Shown: piece after piece, positions 8,361 through 17,609 of the stretch
Position numbering within the stretch: the first letter of the stretch is position 1
How the letters are laid out: each line of letters opens with the position of its first letter
Assembly: GCF_019039035.1 (NCBI RefSeq)
Contig: NZ_JAHNZT010000050.1
Span: 1 to 46,138 of the forward strand
Length of the DNA: 46,138 bases
Origin: Citreicoccus inhibens
GTDB lineage: Bacteria; Myxococcota; Myxococcia; Myxococcales; Myxococcaceae
Direction of reading: 5' to 3'
Translations under genes and position numbers: made by a program
The notes under the pieces: generated by a model
What the model was told of the DNA's origin: nothing
What the model saw: only the letters and a program-made list of their open reading frames with translations
The model's database searches: none

Positions 8361-9131
8361 TCAGCGCGCCGGCTTGCGCTTGGGCGCCGGGGCCACGGGC
8401 GGCATGGAGGTGGGCGGCGTGACGGTCCCCGCGTCCGGAACGGTGGCGGCGGGGGCCGGAGCAGGCGCCTCCACCTCCACGCGGTCCTCCAGCGGAACGC
8501 GGCCCACGGCGCGGCGGAACAGCCCCCAGAGGGCCTTGTGGTGGGCCTCGGCGCTGGCCTTGCCCGACATCACCAACCCCGCGCCGCTGTAGCGCACCGT
8601 CACGCCGGGCGGCAGGGCCTCGCTGAACGCGGCGAGCTGCTCCTGGAGCGCGGCCACCTCGAACGTCAGCTCCAGCTCGCGCGCCACATACGCGTCCGTC
8701 CGGAACAACTCCGAGAGCGCCCCGCGACACGCGGCATCCTTCACCGTCGCGGAGAGCGAGCGCTCCGGCGTCGCCACGTCCTTCAGGTCCGGACACGCCT
8801 TCGCCGCGGCGGCGCGCCGGGACGCCACGTCCTCGGGAGCCTCGGGTCCCACGGTGATGCGCCACACCGCGAAGCGCCCCTCGGCGTACAGGAGGGCGAG
8901 CGTGCGCCCCGGCTTCTTCCCGGTGAGCAGCAGCTCGCCGCTGCCCGCGAAGGCCTCCACGCTCACCACGGACGGGTCCTCGACCTCCACCCAGTCCACC
9001 GCGGTCAGCTTCTGGAAGCGCTCCTGGCCCGGCTCCACCGAGACGCGCTGGTCCACCGGCCAGCCCAGGGCCAGGGCGGGCAGCAGCAGCGACAGCAGCC
9101 CTCCAACGATGGACATCCCACGTGCAAGCAT
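8361..9131 (-). CDS. Secreted protein with pilus/secretin N-terminal (CpaC-type) domain
   Basis: 256 aa from ATG 9131, which has GGGAGG 4 nt upstream. A signal peptide (MSIVGGLLSLLLPALALG) precedes a domain typical of T2SS/T3SS pilus-formation N-terminal regions: VDQRVSVEPGQERFQKL, then VEDPSVVSVEAF, GELLLTGKKPGRTLALLY. In secretins such as CpaC this module precedes the ring-forming domain, but no secretin domain is present here. A second region (about 150-210) with VTVRYSGAGLVMSGKASAEA looks BON-like. The C-terminus is a Pro/Ala-rich tail. No other pilus or secretion gene is nearby, so it may serve a distant apparatus or have another envelope role. Confidence 0.75.
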   Translation of the reverse strand: MLARGMSIVGGLLSLLLPALALGWPVDQRVSVEPGQERFQKLTAVDWVEVEDPSVVSVEAFAGSGELLLTGKKPGRTLALLYAEGRFAVWRITVGPEAPEDVASRRAAAAKACPDLKDVATPERSLSATVKDAACRGALSELFRTDAYVARELELTFEVAALQEQLAAFSEALPPGVTVRYSGAGLVMSGKASAEAHHKALWGLFRRAVGRVPLEDRVEVEAPAPAPAATVPDAGTVTPPTSMPPVAPAPKRKPAR

Positions 9132-9189
9132 CGCGCCTCCCGCCTGGGTGGTGGTGCGACCCTCTAGCACGGGTTAAGAACATCGCTCT

Positions 9190-10548
9190 ATGCCAACCTG
9201 GACCCTCTGGGTCGCCTGCCTGGCCCTCAGCTACCTGCGGGCCCTGGTCGCCGCCGCGGAGTCCGCGCTGTACGGCACCTCGGACCTGCGCGCCCAGGAA
9301 CTCGCCAAGACGAACGGCCGCGCGGGCCTCCGCGTGCTGCGCCACAAGACGGAGCGAGAGGCCACCGCCACCGCGCTGCGCCTGGGCACCCTGCTCAGCG
9401 GCTTCCTGGCCGCCGCCATCGGCGCGTTCGTGCCGCCGCGCATGCTCGACTTCAGCCGCTTCGGTGAGGCGGCCTGGGTGCCGCTGGCCACGGTGTGCGC
9501 GGGCGCGCTTTTCGTGGGCGTGCTCGCCAGCCTCATGGAAGTCACCATGCGGGGCCTCGCCAACGGCAACCCCGAGCGCTGGGCGCTGCGGCTGTCGTGG
9601 CTCGTGTCGGGGCTGGTGACGGTGCTGTACCCGCCCATGCGCCTGACGCTGCGGCTGCTCAACCTGGGCGCGCGCACCTTCGGCCGCACGTTGCGCTTCG
9701 AGGCCCCGCCTCCGCCGCTGGAGGAGCTGGAGAAGCTCCTGGCCGCGCAGGCCGCCAAGAACGAGGTGGACAAGAGCGCCCCGCAGCTCATCCGCTCCAT
9801 CTTCGAGCTGTCCGACAAGCGCTGCCGCGACGTGATGGTGTCCCGCACGGAAGTCGTGACGGTGGACATCACCACCACTCCGGACGAGGTGCTGCGCCTG
9901 TTGGCCGAGGAGAACCACTCGCGCATCCCCGTGTTCCGCGACGACGTGGACCACATCGTCGGCGTGCTGCACGCGCGCGACCTGATTCCCCTGCTGCTGC
10001 ACCCCGAGCTCATCGTCCTACAGGACATCATCCGGCCCGCGCACTTCGTGCCGTGGATGAAGCCCATTGGCGACCTGCTGCGCGACATGCAGAAGCGCAA
10101 GATTCACATGGCCGTCGTGGTGGACGAGTACGGCGGCTTCATGGGCGTGGTGACGCTGGAGGACATCCTGCGCGAAATCGTCGGCGACATCGGCGACGAG
10201 TTCGAGGTCGAGGAGAAGCAGGTGGAGAAGCTGGCCGACGGCAGCTTCCTGGTGGACGCCGGCATGGAGACGGACCGCTTCACCCAGGCCTTCGGCTTTC
10301 CGCTGCCCGAGGGCGACTTCGACACGCTGGGCGGCTACCTGTCCTCGCTGGCCGGGCACCTGCCGGACGTGGGCGAGCGCTTCACGTACAACGGCTGGCA
10401 GTTCGTGGTGTCCGCCAAGGAGGGCGCGCGCATCGACCGCGTCCGCCTGAGCCGCCTCAAGGCCCAGCCTCCCGCCAAGGAGGCTCCGCCCACGAAGGAC
10501 AGCACGCCCCGTCCTCCCGAGCCGCCCGCGGTCCAGCTCAAGGGCTGA
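9190..10548 (+). CDS. CNNM/CBS-domain membrane protein (HlyC/CorC family)
   Basis: 452 aa. The N-terminal half (about 1-170) is a DUF21/CNNM transmembrane domain with several hydrophobic helices (WVACLALSYLRALVAAAESA, LGTLLSGFLAAAIGAFVPP). Then come two CBS motifs: DVMVSRTEVVTVDITTTPDE with IPVFRDDVDHIVGVLHARDL, and MAVVVDEYGGFMGVVTLEDI. A CorC_HlyC ion-associated domain follows (LADGSFLVDAGMETDRFTQA; FDTLGGYLSSLAGHLPDVGE). The tail is Pro-rich. The family includes Mg2+/Co2+ efflux proteins; haemolysin naming is historical. ATG 9190 lacks a good ribosome-binding site. The gene is divergent from the secretin N-domain gene (58 bp) and convergent with the LEA14-like lipoprotein. Confidence 0.93.
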   Translation: MPTWTLWVACLALSYLRALVAAAESALYGTSDLRAQELAKTNGRAGLRVLRHKTEREATATALRLGTLLSGFLAAAIGAFVPPRMLDFSRFGEAAWVPLATVCAGALFVGVLASLMEVTMRGLANGNPERWALRLSWLVSGLVTVLYPPMRLTLRLLNLGARTFGRTLRFEAPPPPLEELEKLLAAQAAKNEVDKSAPQLIRSIFELSDKRCRDVMVSRTEVVTVDITTTPDEVLRLLAEENHSRIPVFRDDVDHIVGVLHARDLIPLLLHPELIVLQDIIRPAHFVPWMKPIGDLLRDMQKRKIHMAVVVDEYGGFMGVVTLEDILREIVGDIGDEFEVEEKQVEKLADGSFLVDAGMETDRFTQAFGFPLPEGDFDTLGGYLSSLAGHLPDVGERFTYNGWQFVVSAKEGARIDRVRLSRLKAQPPAKEAPPTKDSTPRPPEPPAVQLKG

Positions 10549-10551
10549 CGC

Positions 10552-11055
10552 TCAGCGCTCCGTCCCAGCCTCGGGCAGCACCGCCCGAGGCACCCGCAGC
10601 GCCGCCGCCAGCTTGAACGGCGCGCGGCGCTCCACGCCCCCGAAGCGCAGCACCACGCCGCCCTCGACGTCCACCATCACGTCCTCCGTGTCCGGAGGCG
10701 CGTCGCCGCGCACGGAGGCTTGAGGGCGCGGGTTGGGGAGCACCAGCGCCACCTTCACCTCCACCTCGCGCTCGGAATCCACCGGCACATCGAGGGTCTG
10801 CTCGGTGACGGCGACGCCCCGGCCCACGAGGCGCACGGCGAAGTCCACCCGGGTCAGCGTGGCCGCGTCCGAGGAAGGGTTGCGCACGCCCAGGTCCAAG
10901 CGCAGCCGCGCCGAGCCGTCCGGGAGCGACTCAACGCCCAGTCTGCGCACGCGGGCCGCGTCGTCGTAGGCGCGCGGCTGGAATGGCACCACGCCCAGAC
11001 ACCCGCCCAGGGGCACCGCCACCGCGAGCGCCAGCAGCGCCCGGCGCGAGCGCAT
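10552..11055 (-). CDS. LEA14-like (WHy domain) lipoprotein
   Basis: 167 aa. A signal peptide (RRALLALAVAVPLGGCLG) ends in lipobox LGGC (Cys19). The mature part contains ARLRLDLGVRNPSSDAATL and VDFAVRLVGRGVAVTEQTL, the LEA type 2/WHy core. The ATG at 11055 overlaps the stop of the upstream kinase gene as TGATG, which predicts translational coupling; it is the third gene of a glgA-kinase-lipoprotein unit. Function is unknown. Alternative longer reading frames on this strand belong to a different frame of the kinase gene. Confidence 0.82.
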   Translation of the reverse strand: MRSRRALLALAVAVPLGGCLGVVPFQPRAYDDAARVRRLGVESLPDGSARLRLDLGVRNPSSDAATLTRVDFAVRLVGRGVAVTEQTLDVPVDSEREVEVKVALVLPNPRPQASVRGDAPPDTEDVMVDVEGGVVLRFGGVERRAPFKLAAALRVPRAVLPEAGTER

Positions 11056-11972
11056 CAGCCCCCCAAGAGAGGCTGCAACGCCTCCACCGTCAGCGGCCAG
11101 CCCGCGCGGCGCGCCAGCACTTCCAGCGCCTTGAGGAATTCGCCCGCCGTCTGGAAGCGCCGCGCGCGGTCCGCGAACAGCGCCTTGCGCGCCACCTGCA
11201 CCGCGTAGTGCGGCAGCTCGGACGTCACCGACGAGAGCAGCGGCACGCGCGCGTCGCGCACCTTGTGCATGAGGTCCGCCTCGCTCTCGCTGTGGAAGAG
11301 GCGGCGGTTGGCCCAGAGCTCCCAGAGCACGACGCCCACCGCATACAGGTCCGTGCGCGCGTCCACCGGCTGCCCCAGCACCTGCTCCGGGCTCATGTAT
11401 GGCAGCGTGCCGCGCAGCGCGCCGGAATCGCCTCGCATCATGCCCTCCACCTCGGCCACGCCGAAGTCGGTGAGCTTCACGTCTCCGTTGATGCCGAGGA
11501 GAACGTTGGCGGGGTTGATGTCGCGGTGGATGATGGTGGCGCCGTTCTCCGCCACCTTCGCCCGGTGGATGTAGTCCATGGCCTTGAGCAGGCACCACGC
11601 GATGTAGCAGGCGGACTCGGGCGGCATCGCCGTGCCGGCCTTGATGAGCAGCTCCTGCATGTAGCCGAGCGTCCGGCCACTCACGAGTTCCTGCACCATC
11701 AAGTAGTCCGGCCCCGCGCGGAACAGGCGGAAGGTGCGGACGATGTGCGGATTGCGCAGGCGGACCGTGAGCTTCGCCTCGTCGACGAAGGCCTTCACAT
11801 AGCCGGGGTCGCCGCGGAAGGACGGGTGGAGCCGCTTGATGACGACGTCATCCGGTTCGCCGGGGGAGCGCTGCGTGCCCATGCGCGCGCGCACCTGGTA
11901 CACCTCGGCCATGCCACCCACGGCCAACCTGCCAACCACCTCGTAGCCACCCAGGTCCGGAGCTTCCGCCAC
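11055..11972 (-). CDS. Serine/threonine protein kinase
   Basis: 305 aa, essentially a bare Hanks-type kinase domain. Visible landmarks: glycine loop GRLAVGGMAEVYQV, VIK lysine Lys46, catalytic loop HRDINPANVLLG (Asp151, Asn156), DFG at 169-171, and GTLPYMSPEQVLG activation-segment end. The usual catalytic-loop Lys (HRDLKPxN) is Asn here; Ser or Asn at this place is common in myxobacterial kinases. There is no transmembrane helix or sensor domain, so it is cytoplasmic. GTG start. It lies 36 bp downstream of glgA and is coupled to a lipoprotein gene, so a role in glycogen control is possible. Myxococcus is known to regulate glycogen through Pkn4 and phosphofructokinase. Confidence 0.93.
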   Translation of the reverse strand: MAEAPDLGGYEVVGRLAVGGMAEVYQVRARMGTQRSPGEPDDVVIKRLHPSFRGDPGYVKAFVDEAKLTVRLRNPHIVRTFRLFRAGPDYLMVQELVSGRTLGYMQELLIKAGTAMPPESACYIAWCLLKAMDYIHRAKVAENGATIIHRDINPANVLLGINGDVKLTDFGVAEVEGMMRGDSGALRGTLPYMSPEQVLGQPVDARTDLYAVGVVLWELWANRRLFHSESEADLMHKVRDARVPLLSSVTSELPHYAVQVARKALFADRARRFQTAGEFLKALEVLARRAGWPLTVEALQPLLGG

Positions 11973-12008
11973 GGCTGCAAGCCTACAGCCAAATTCGCAC
12001 GAGCCCCA

Positions 12009-13442
12009 CTATTCCGTTCGCAAGGATGCAAAGAGGGCTTCGTACCGCCGGGCCGACGCCGCCCAGGAGAAGTCCTTCTCCATCCCCCGGCGCCGGAACG
12101 CGGCCATCCGAGGAGGGTCCGCGTAGAGGGAGAGGGCGCGCCGGATGGCGGCCAGGAGCGCTGCGGGGTGGAAGGCCTCGAAGAGCAGGCCGTTGCCCTC
12201 CAGCCCGCCCTCCACCGTGTCCATGAGCCCGCCGGTGGCGCGCACGATTGGCACCGTCCCGTAACGCAGCGAATACATCTGGTTGAGCCCGCACGGCTCA
12301 TAGCGGCTGGGCATGAGGAAGAAGTCCGCCCCCGCCTCCAACAGGTGGGACAGGCCCAGGTCGAAGCCGAGGTGCACGCCCACCTGCCGAGGGAAGCGGG
12401 CCTGGAGCGCGCGCAGGCCGTCCTCCAGCGGGCCCTCTCCATTGCCCACCGCCACGAAGCGCAGGTCCGCCTGCAACGCCGTGGGCAGCACGTCCAGCAG
12501 CAGGTCCACGCCCTTCTGCCAGGCCAGCCGCGTGACGATGCCGAACACGGGCGCGTCTGCTGGCGGCAGGCCGAAGCGCGCGAGCAGCTCGCGCTTGCAC
12601 ACGGCCTTCCCGGTCAGGTCTCCCGTCTCGAAGCGCGCGGGCAGGAATGGATCCGCGCCCGGGTCCCACGCTTGCGTGTCGATGCCGTTGATGATGCCGG
12701 TGAGCGCGTGCGCGCGGCGGCGCAGCAGGCCGTCCAGTCCGTAGCCCTGCTCGGGCGTCTGGATCTCCCGCGCGTAGGTGGGCGACACCGTGGTCAGCGC
12801 GTCGGAGTAGACGAGCCCCGCCTTGAGGAAATTGACCGTGTCGTGGAACTCCAGCCCGTTCTCGGCGGTGAACACGTCCCACGGCAGCCCCAGCTCGCCC
12901 ATCACGCTCTTGGGGAACTGGCCCTGGTACGCCAGGTTGTGGACGGTGAAGACGCTCCTGGCCCGGGCCAGCGCCGTGCCCGCATAGCCTCGGCGCAGCG
13001 CCAGGGCCGCCAGTCCCGCCTGCCAGTCATGGAGGCTGACGATGTCTGGCGCGAAGTCCAACCGCTGCGCGGCCTGGAGCGCCCCCACGGACAGGTAGGC
13101 GAAGCGCCGGGCGTTGTCTCCGAACTCGCCGTGCATGTCGCCATAGAGCCCGTCACGCCCCCCGTAGAGGGCTTCGTTCTCCAGGAAGAGCACCTCCAAT
13201 CGCTCGGAGAGGCGAGCGGACAGGATGGGGCCGCGCAACTCACCGGAGGGGAAGCGCACCTCCAGGGACGCGCCGGTGGGCACGAGCCGCCCGCCCTCCC
13301 GCACGTCGCGGTAGCGCGGCGTGACGACCTTCACGTCATGGCCCAGCGCGGCCAGCGCCGCGGGCAGGGCTCCCGCCACATCCCCCAGCCCTCCTGTCTT
13401 GGAGAAGGGGGAGACCTCGGAGGCGATGAAGAGAATCTTCAT
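12009..13442 (-). CDS. glgA: Glycogen synthase (ADP-glucose type)
   Basis: 477-aa GT5 glycosyltransferase that extends alpha-1,4-glucan from ADP-glucose in the cytoplasm. It opens MKILFIASEVSPFSKTGGLG, which contains the ADP-glucose-binding KTGGL motif at the canonical N-terminal position. Further signatures are DIVSLHDWQAGLAALAL, FGIVTRLAWQKGVDLLLD and YEPCGLNQMYSLRYGTVPIV near the C-terminal nucleotide site. Length is normal. The ATG at 13442 has TGGTGGGAG just upstream. It leads an apparent operon with a Ser/Thr kinase and a lipoprotein, and is divergent from pdxH. Glycogen is a developmental reserve in myxobacteria. Confidence 0.97.
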   Translation of the reverse strand: MKILFIASEVSPFSKTGGLGDVAGALPAALAALGHDVKVVTPRYRDVREGGRLVPTGASLEVRFPSGELRGPILSARLSERLEVLFLENEALYGGRDGLYGDMHGEFGDNARRFAYLSVGALQAAQRLDFAPDIVSLHDWQAGLAALALRRGYAGTALARARSVFTVHNLAYQGQFPKSVMGELGLPWDVFTAENGLEFHDTVNFLKAGLVYSDALTTVSPTYAREIQTPEQGYGLDGLLRRRAHALTGIINGIDTQAWDPGADPFLPARFETGDLTGKAVCKRELLARFGLPPADAPVFGIVTRLAWQKGVDLLLDVLPTALQADLRFVAVGNGEGPLEDGLRALQARFPRQVGVHLGFDLGLSHLLEAGADFFLMPSRYEPCGLNQMYSLRYGTVPIVRATGGLMDTVEGGLEGNGLLFEAFHPAALLAAIRRALSLYADPPRMAAFRRRGMEKDFSWAASARRYEALFASLRTE

Positions 13443-13519
13443 GCTCCCACCATCGCGTGTCCCACCCGCGAGTCAACCGTGAACGTGCGCGGCCGGCGAC
13501 CGTTGCCTATGTTCCTCCC

Positions 13520-14104
13520 GTGTCCATCCCCCCTGACCCCATCCAGCGCTTCGCGACCCTCTTCGAGCGGGCGAAGCAAGCCATCCCCGTGGATCCGAAC
13601 GCCATGGTGGTGGCCACCGTGGACGCCGCCGGCCGTCCGAGCGCGCGCGTGGTGCTGCTGAAGGACTTCGATTCGCGCGGCTTCGTCTTCTTCACCAACT
13701 ACGAGAGCCGCAAGGGCGAGCAGCTGCTCGCGCACCCGTTCGCCGCGCTCTGCATCTACTGGCAGCCGCTCGATCAACAGGTTCGGGTGGAAGGCCGCGT
13801 GGAGCGCGTATCGGACGCGGAAGCGGACGCCTACTTCCAGAGCCGGGCCCGAGGCAGCCAGGTGGGCGCCTGGGCCAGCCTCCAGAGCCAGCCGCTCCCG
13901 GAGCGCGCGGTGCTGGAGCGGCGCGTGGCGGACGTGGAGGCGCGATTCGAGGGGCGCCCGGTGGAGCGGCCTCCGCACTGGAGCGGCTTTCGCGTGGTGC
14001 CGGACCGCATCGAGTTCTGGCACGCCCGCCCCAGCCGCCTGCACGAGCGCCACGTCTATCTGCGCGAGGCCAACGGCTGGCGCACGGAGATGTTGTATCC
14101 GTGA
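13520..14104 (+). CDS. pdxH: Pyridoxamine/pyridoxine 5'-phosphate oxidase (FprA in Myxococcus)
   Basis: About 194 aa. FMN enzyme that oxidises PNP or PMP to pyridoxal phosphate. Motifs: AMVVATVDAAGRPSARVVLL, KDFDSRGFVFFTNYESRKGE, ALCIYWQPLDQQVRVEGRVE, SQVGAWASLQSQPL and the C-terminal RIEFWHARPSRLHER substrate/FMN segment. The GTG at 13520 is chosen because it starts right before the conserved IPPDPIQRFATLFERA; an upstream ATG at 13457 would add a non-homologous extension. In Myxococcus xanthus the csgA neighbour fprA encodes this enzyme, and here too it faces csgA tail to tail with a 16-bp gap. Confidence 0.94.
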   Translation: MSIPPDPIQRFATLFERAKQAIPVDPNAMVVATVDAAGRPSARVVLLKDFDSRGFVFFTNYESRKGEQLLAHPFAALCIYWQPLDQQVRVEGRVERVSDAEADAYFQSRARGSQVGAWASLQSQPLPERAVLERRVADVEARFEGRPVERPPHWSGFRVVPDRIEFWHARPSRLHERHVYLREANGWRTEMLYP

Positions 14105-14120
14105 GCAAGGTGGGGGGCCG

Positions 14121-14810
14121 CTACCAGACGACCTCCTCGCCCTCGAAGTCAAAGAAGCGTCCGCTCTGCTCCGGCGTGAGCCCGTCGATGATGCGCAGCA
14201 TGCCGCGCACGGAGACCTCGGGGACCACCGGCGCGTCCGGACCGCCCATGTCCGTCTGCACCCAGCCCGGGTGCAGCAGCACGCAGGAGAAGCCCTCCGC
14301 GCGCAGGTCCAGCGCCACCGAGCGCACGCCCATGTTCAGCGCGGCCTTGGACATCCGGTAGGCATACGCCCCCCCCTCGGTGTTGGACGACACCGCGCCC
14401 ATGCGGGAACTCACGTACGCGACTTTGCGTACCGTGCCTTGTCTCAGCGCGGGCAGCAGCGCGGCGGTGATGCGCAAAGGACCGAGCGCGTTGACCGCGA
14501 GCGTGCGAGCCATGTCGTCATAATCCAACTCGTGCAGGCCCACCCATTGCCCCGGCACGCCGGCGTTGTTGATGAGCACGTCCACCGGTTCGAAGCAGAC
14601 ATCCGCCGCGAAGTTACGGACGCTGACGGGGTCCGAAACATCGAGCGCATGGATGCGCAAGCGGTTTCCCGCGACCTGGTGAAACGGCTCCAGCCTCAGC
14701 GCCTGCTCCGGCGCGCGGACGCCCGCATCCACGGTGTCCCCTCGCCGCAGCAACTGCTGGACGAACTCGAGGCCGATGCCGCGACTTGCCCCTGTGATGA
14801 CGTAGCGCAT
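14121..14810 (-). CDS. csgA: CsgA, C-signal precursor (short-chain dehydrogenase)
   Basis: 229 aa, an SDR with NAD-binding TGASRGIG at 6-13, NNAG at 81-84, and catalytic Ser135, Tyr151 (YRMSK) and Lys155. Those positions agree with the Ser135 and Lys155 described for M. xanthus CsgA when ATG 14810 is the start (ATG 14819 is an alternative). Whole segments closely resemble M. xanthus CsgA: GGAYAYRMSKAALNM, LLHPGWVQTDMGGPDA, VRGMLRIIDGLTPEQSGRFF. In Myxococcus the 25-kDa protein is cleaved by PopC to the 17-kDa C-signal that drives rippling, aggregation and sporulation; p25 also acts as a phospholipid-linked dehydrogenase. Divergent from protoporphyrinogen oxidase and convergent with pdxH/fprA. 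Function in this strain is inferred from homology. Confidence 0.9.
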   Translation of the reverse strand: MRYVITGASRGIGLEFVQQLLRRGDTVDAGVRAPEQALRLEPFHQVAGNRLRIHALDVSDPVSVRNFAADVCFEPVDVLINNAGVPGQWVGLHELDYDDMARTLAVNALGPLRITAALLPALRQGTVRKVAYVSSRMGAVSSNTEGGAYAYRMSKAALNMGVRSVALDLRAEGFSCVLLHPGWVQTDMGGPDAPVVPEVSVRGMLRIIDGLTPEQSGRFFDFEGEEVVW

Positions 14811-14834
14811 GCTCTGCATTAACGCGCCGAATGA

Positions 14835-16286
<1,452 letters not shown>

Positions 16287-16405
16287 GCACCGCCGCCGCG
16301 CGACCACCGGCTGTCCGCTACCGACCGTTCGGCGCGCCCCGGCTCGGGGGCCCCTGGGAGCACGTCAGACTGTCCTGGCATGCTTCGAGAATTCCGGGGG
16401 CCTCC

Positions 16406-16522
16406 ATGTTTACACTTCCTTCGCCTCTTTTCGTTCTCGCGGCCATCCTGCTCTTCCCCGTCGTGCTGGCGGGCAGCATCGCGCTCGACGCCCTGGAGCC
16501 GGAGTGGGAGGGGCAGCCGTAG
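16406..16522 (+). CDS. Possible 38-aa single-pass membrane microprotein
   Basis: A short frame encodes MFTLPSPLFVLAAILLFPVV followed by LAGSIALDAL and an acidic tail EPEWEGQP. The hydrophobic core could form one transmembrane helix. A GGGGG run lies 4 nt before the ATG. It is 31 bp upstream of a LytS-type histidine kinase gene on the same strand. Codon third positions are less GC-biased at its start than in neighbours, so it may be spurious. Confidence 0.4.
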   Translation: MFTLPSPLFVLAAILLFPVVLAGSIALDALEPEWEGQP

Positions 16523-16553
16523 CGGTGGGCGCGGTGTAGGCTCCCGCCGGAGC

Positions 16554-17609
16554 ATGCTGGAGCCGGCGGAAGCATCCATTGTCCGAGCCACGTGGCGCGC
16601 CCTCATCACGCCGCGGCGGCTGTTGCCCATCCTGTTGGTGTCCCTGCCGCTGCTGTTCGCGCAGGAGCACTACAGCGCCGAGCCGCACGCGGTCTGGCTC
16701 GCCCTGCTCTTGTGCCTGCTCTTCGTCGCGGTGGCGCCCGTGTCGTACCGCGTCCTGTTCCCCGAGGGGCTGGACCTGAGCCACGGCGGCATCCGGCTGG
16801 CGCTCTACGCCACGGTGGGCGCGGGCGTGGTGCTGGTCGCGGGCTTCGTGCTGCCGCAGTGGCTGCGCATGGGCCCCAGCTTCCTCACCGAGCCCGCGAG
16901 CCTGCTCGTCTGCGGCGCCCTCTTCCTCGTGGGGGGCTGGGGGTTGGGGCGCGACATCGGCTTCGAGGAGACGCTCGCTCGGGAACGGGCGCGCGGGGCC
17001 CGGCTGGCGCTGGAAGCGGAGCAGGCGCAGTTGCTCGCGCTGCGCAGTCATCTGGATCCGCACTTCCTCTTCAACACGCTCAACGCCATCGCGGAGTGGT
17101 GCCGCGAGGACGGCGTGGTGGCCGAGTCCGCCGTGCTGCGGCTGTCCACCATGCTTCGCTCGGTGCTCGCGGGGGTGCGCAGCGCCACATGGCCGCTGGC
17201 GAAGGAGCTGGAGCTGATGCGCACGCTGTTCGACCTGCATCTGCTGCGCGACCCTGCCCTCTTCCAGCTCGGGATGGAGGTGACGCCGGGCGTGGAGGAG
17301 GTGCCCGTGCCGCCGCTCGTGCTCCTACCGCTCGCGGAGAACGCCGTGAAGCACGGGCCGGGCGCGGGCCACCGCGGACACCTCACCGTGGCGGTGTCCC
17401 GAGGCGAGGGCGGCGTGGAGATCATCCTCGAGAACCCCGGCGCGTCGCGCGGCCCGCGGGAGGGCAGCGCGGGGCTACCCACCGTGGAGCGCCGGCTCGC
17501 GCTCGCCTATGGCGGCCGTGCGCACCTGTCGCTGACGAGCGATGCGGGCCGCACCCGCGTCACGGTCCTCTTGCCCACCTCGGGCCCTGTCCCGGGAGTC
17601 CTCACATGA
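16554..17609 (+). CDS. LytS-type membrane sensor histidine kinase
   Basis: 351 aa. The N-terminal half has about four to five transmembrane helices (LLPILLVSLPLLF, AVWLALLLCLLFVAVAPVSY, LALYATVGAGVVLVAGFVLP, SLLVCGALFLVGGWGLG). A short helix leads to the His_kinase box HLDPHFLFNTLNAIAEW, whose His in PHFLFN is the phospho-acceptor. The ATPase N-box is LPLAENAVKHGPGAG and a later G-box is GSAGLPTVERRLALAYGG. ATG 16554 begins after a long non-homologous frame. Its stop overlaps the ATG of the response regulator (ATGA), a tightly coupled two-component system. The signal is unknown; no 5TM-LYT motif was recognised. Confidence 0.92.
   Translation: MLEPAEASIVRATWRALITPRRLLPILLVSLPLLFAQEHYSAEPHAVWLALLLCLLFVAVAPVSYRVLFPEGLDLSHGGIRLALYATVGAGVVLVAGFVLPQWLRMGPSFLTEPASLLVCGALFLVGGWGLGRDIGFEETLARERARGARLALEAEQAQLLALRSHLDPHFLFNTLNAIAEWCREDGVVAESAVLRLSTMLRSVLAGVRSATWPLAKELELMRTLFDLHLLRDPALFQLGMEVTPGVEEVPVPPLVLLPLAENAVKHGPGAGHRGHLTVAVSRGEGGVEIILENPGASRGPREGSAGLPTVERRLALAYGGRAHLSLTSDAGRTRVTVLLPTSGPVPGVLT

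Noticed and set aside
13508-13513. TATGTT as a -10 element for pdxH
   Set aside because: It is close to the GTG start and no acceptable -35 is spaced with it; GC-rich myxobacterial promoters cannot be called reliably this way.
10983-13661. 892-codon plus-strand frame covering the kinase and glgA
   Set aside because: Antisense to two proteins with complete catalytic motifs; composition is His/Arg/Ala-rich shadow.
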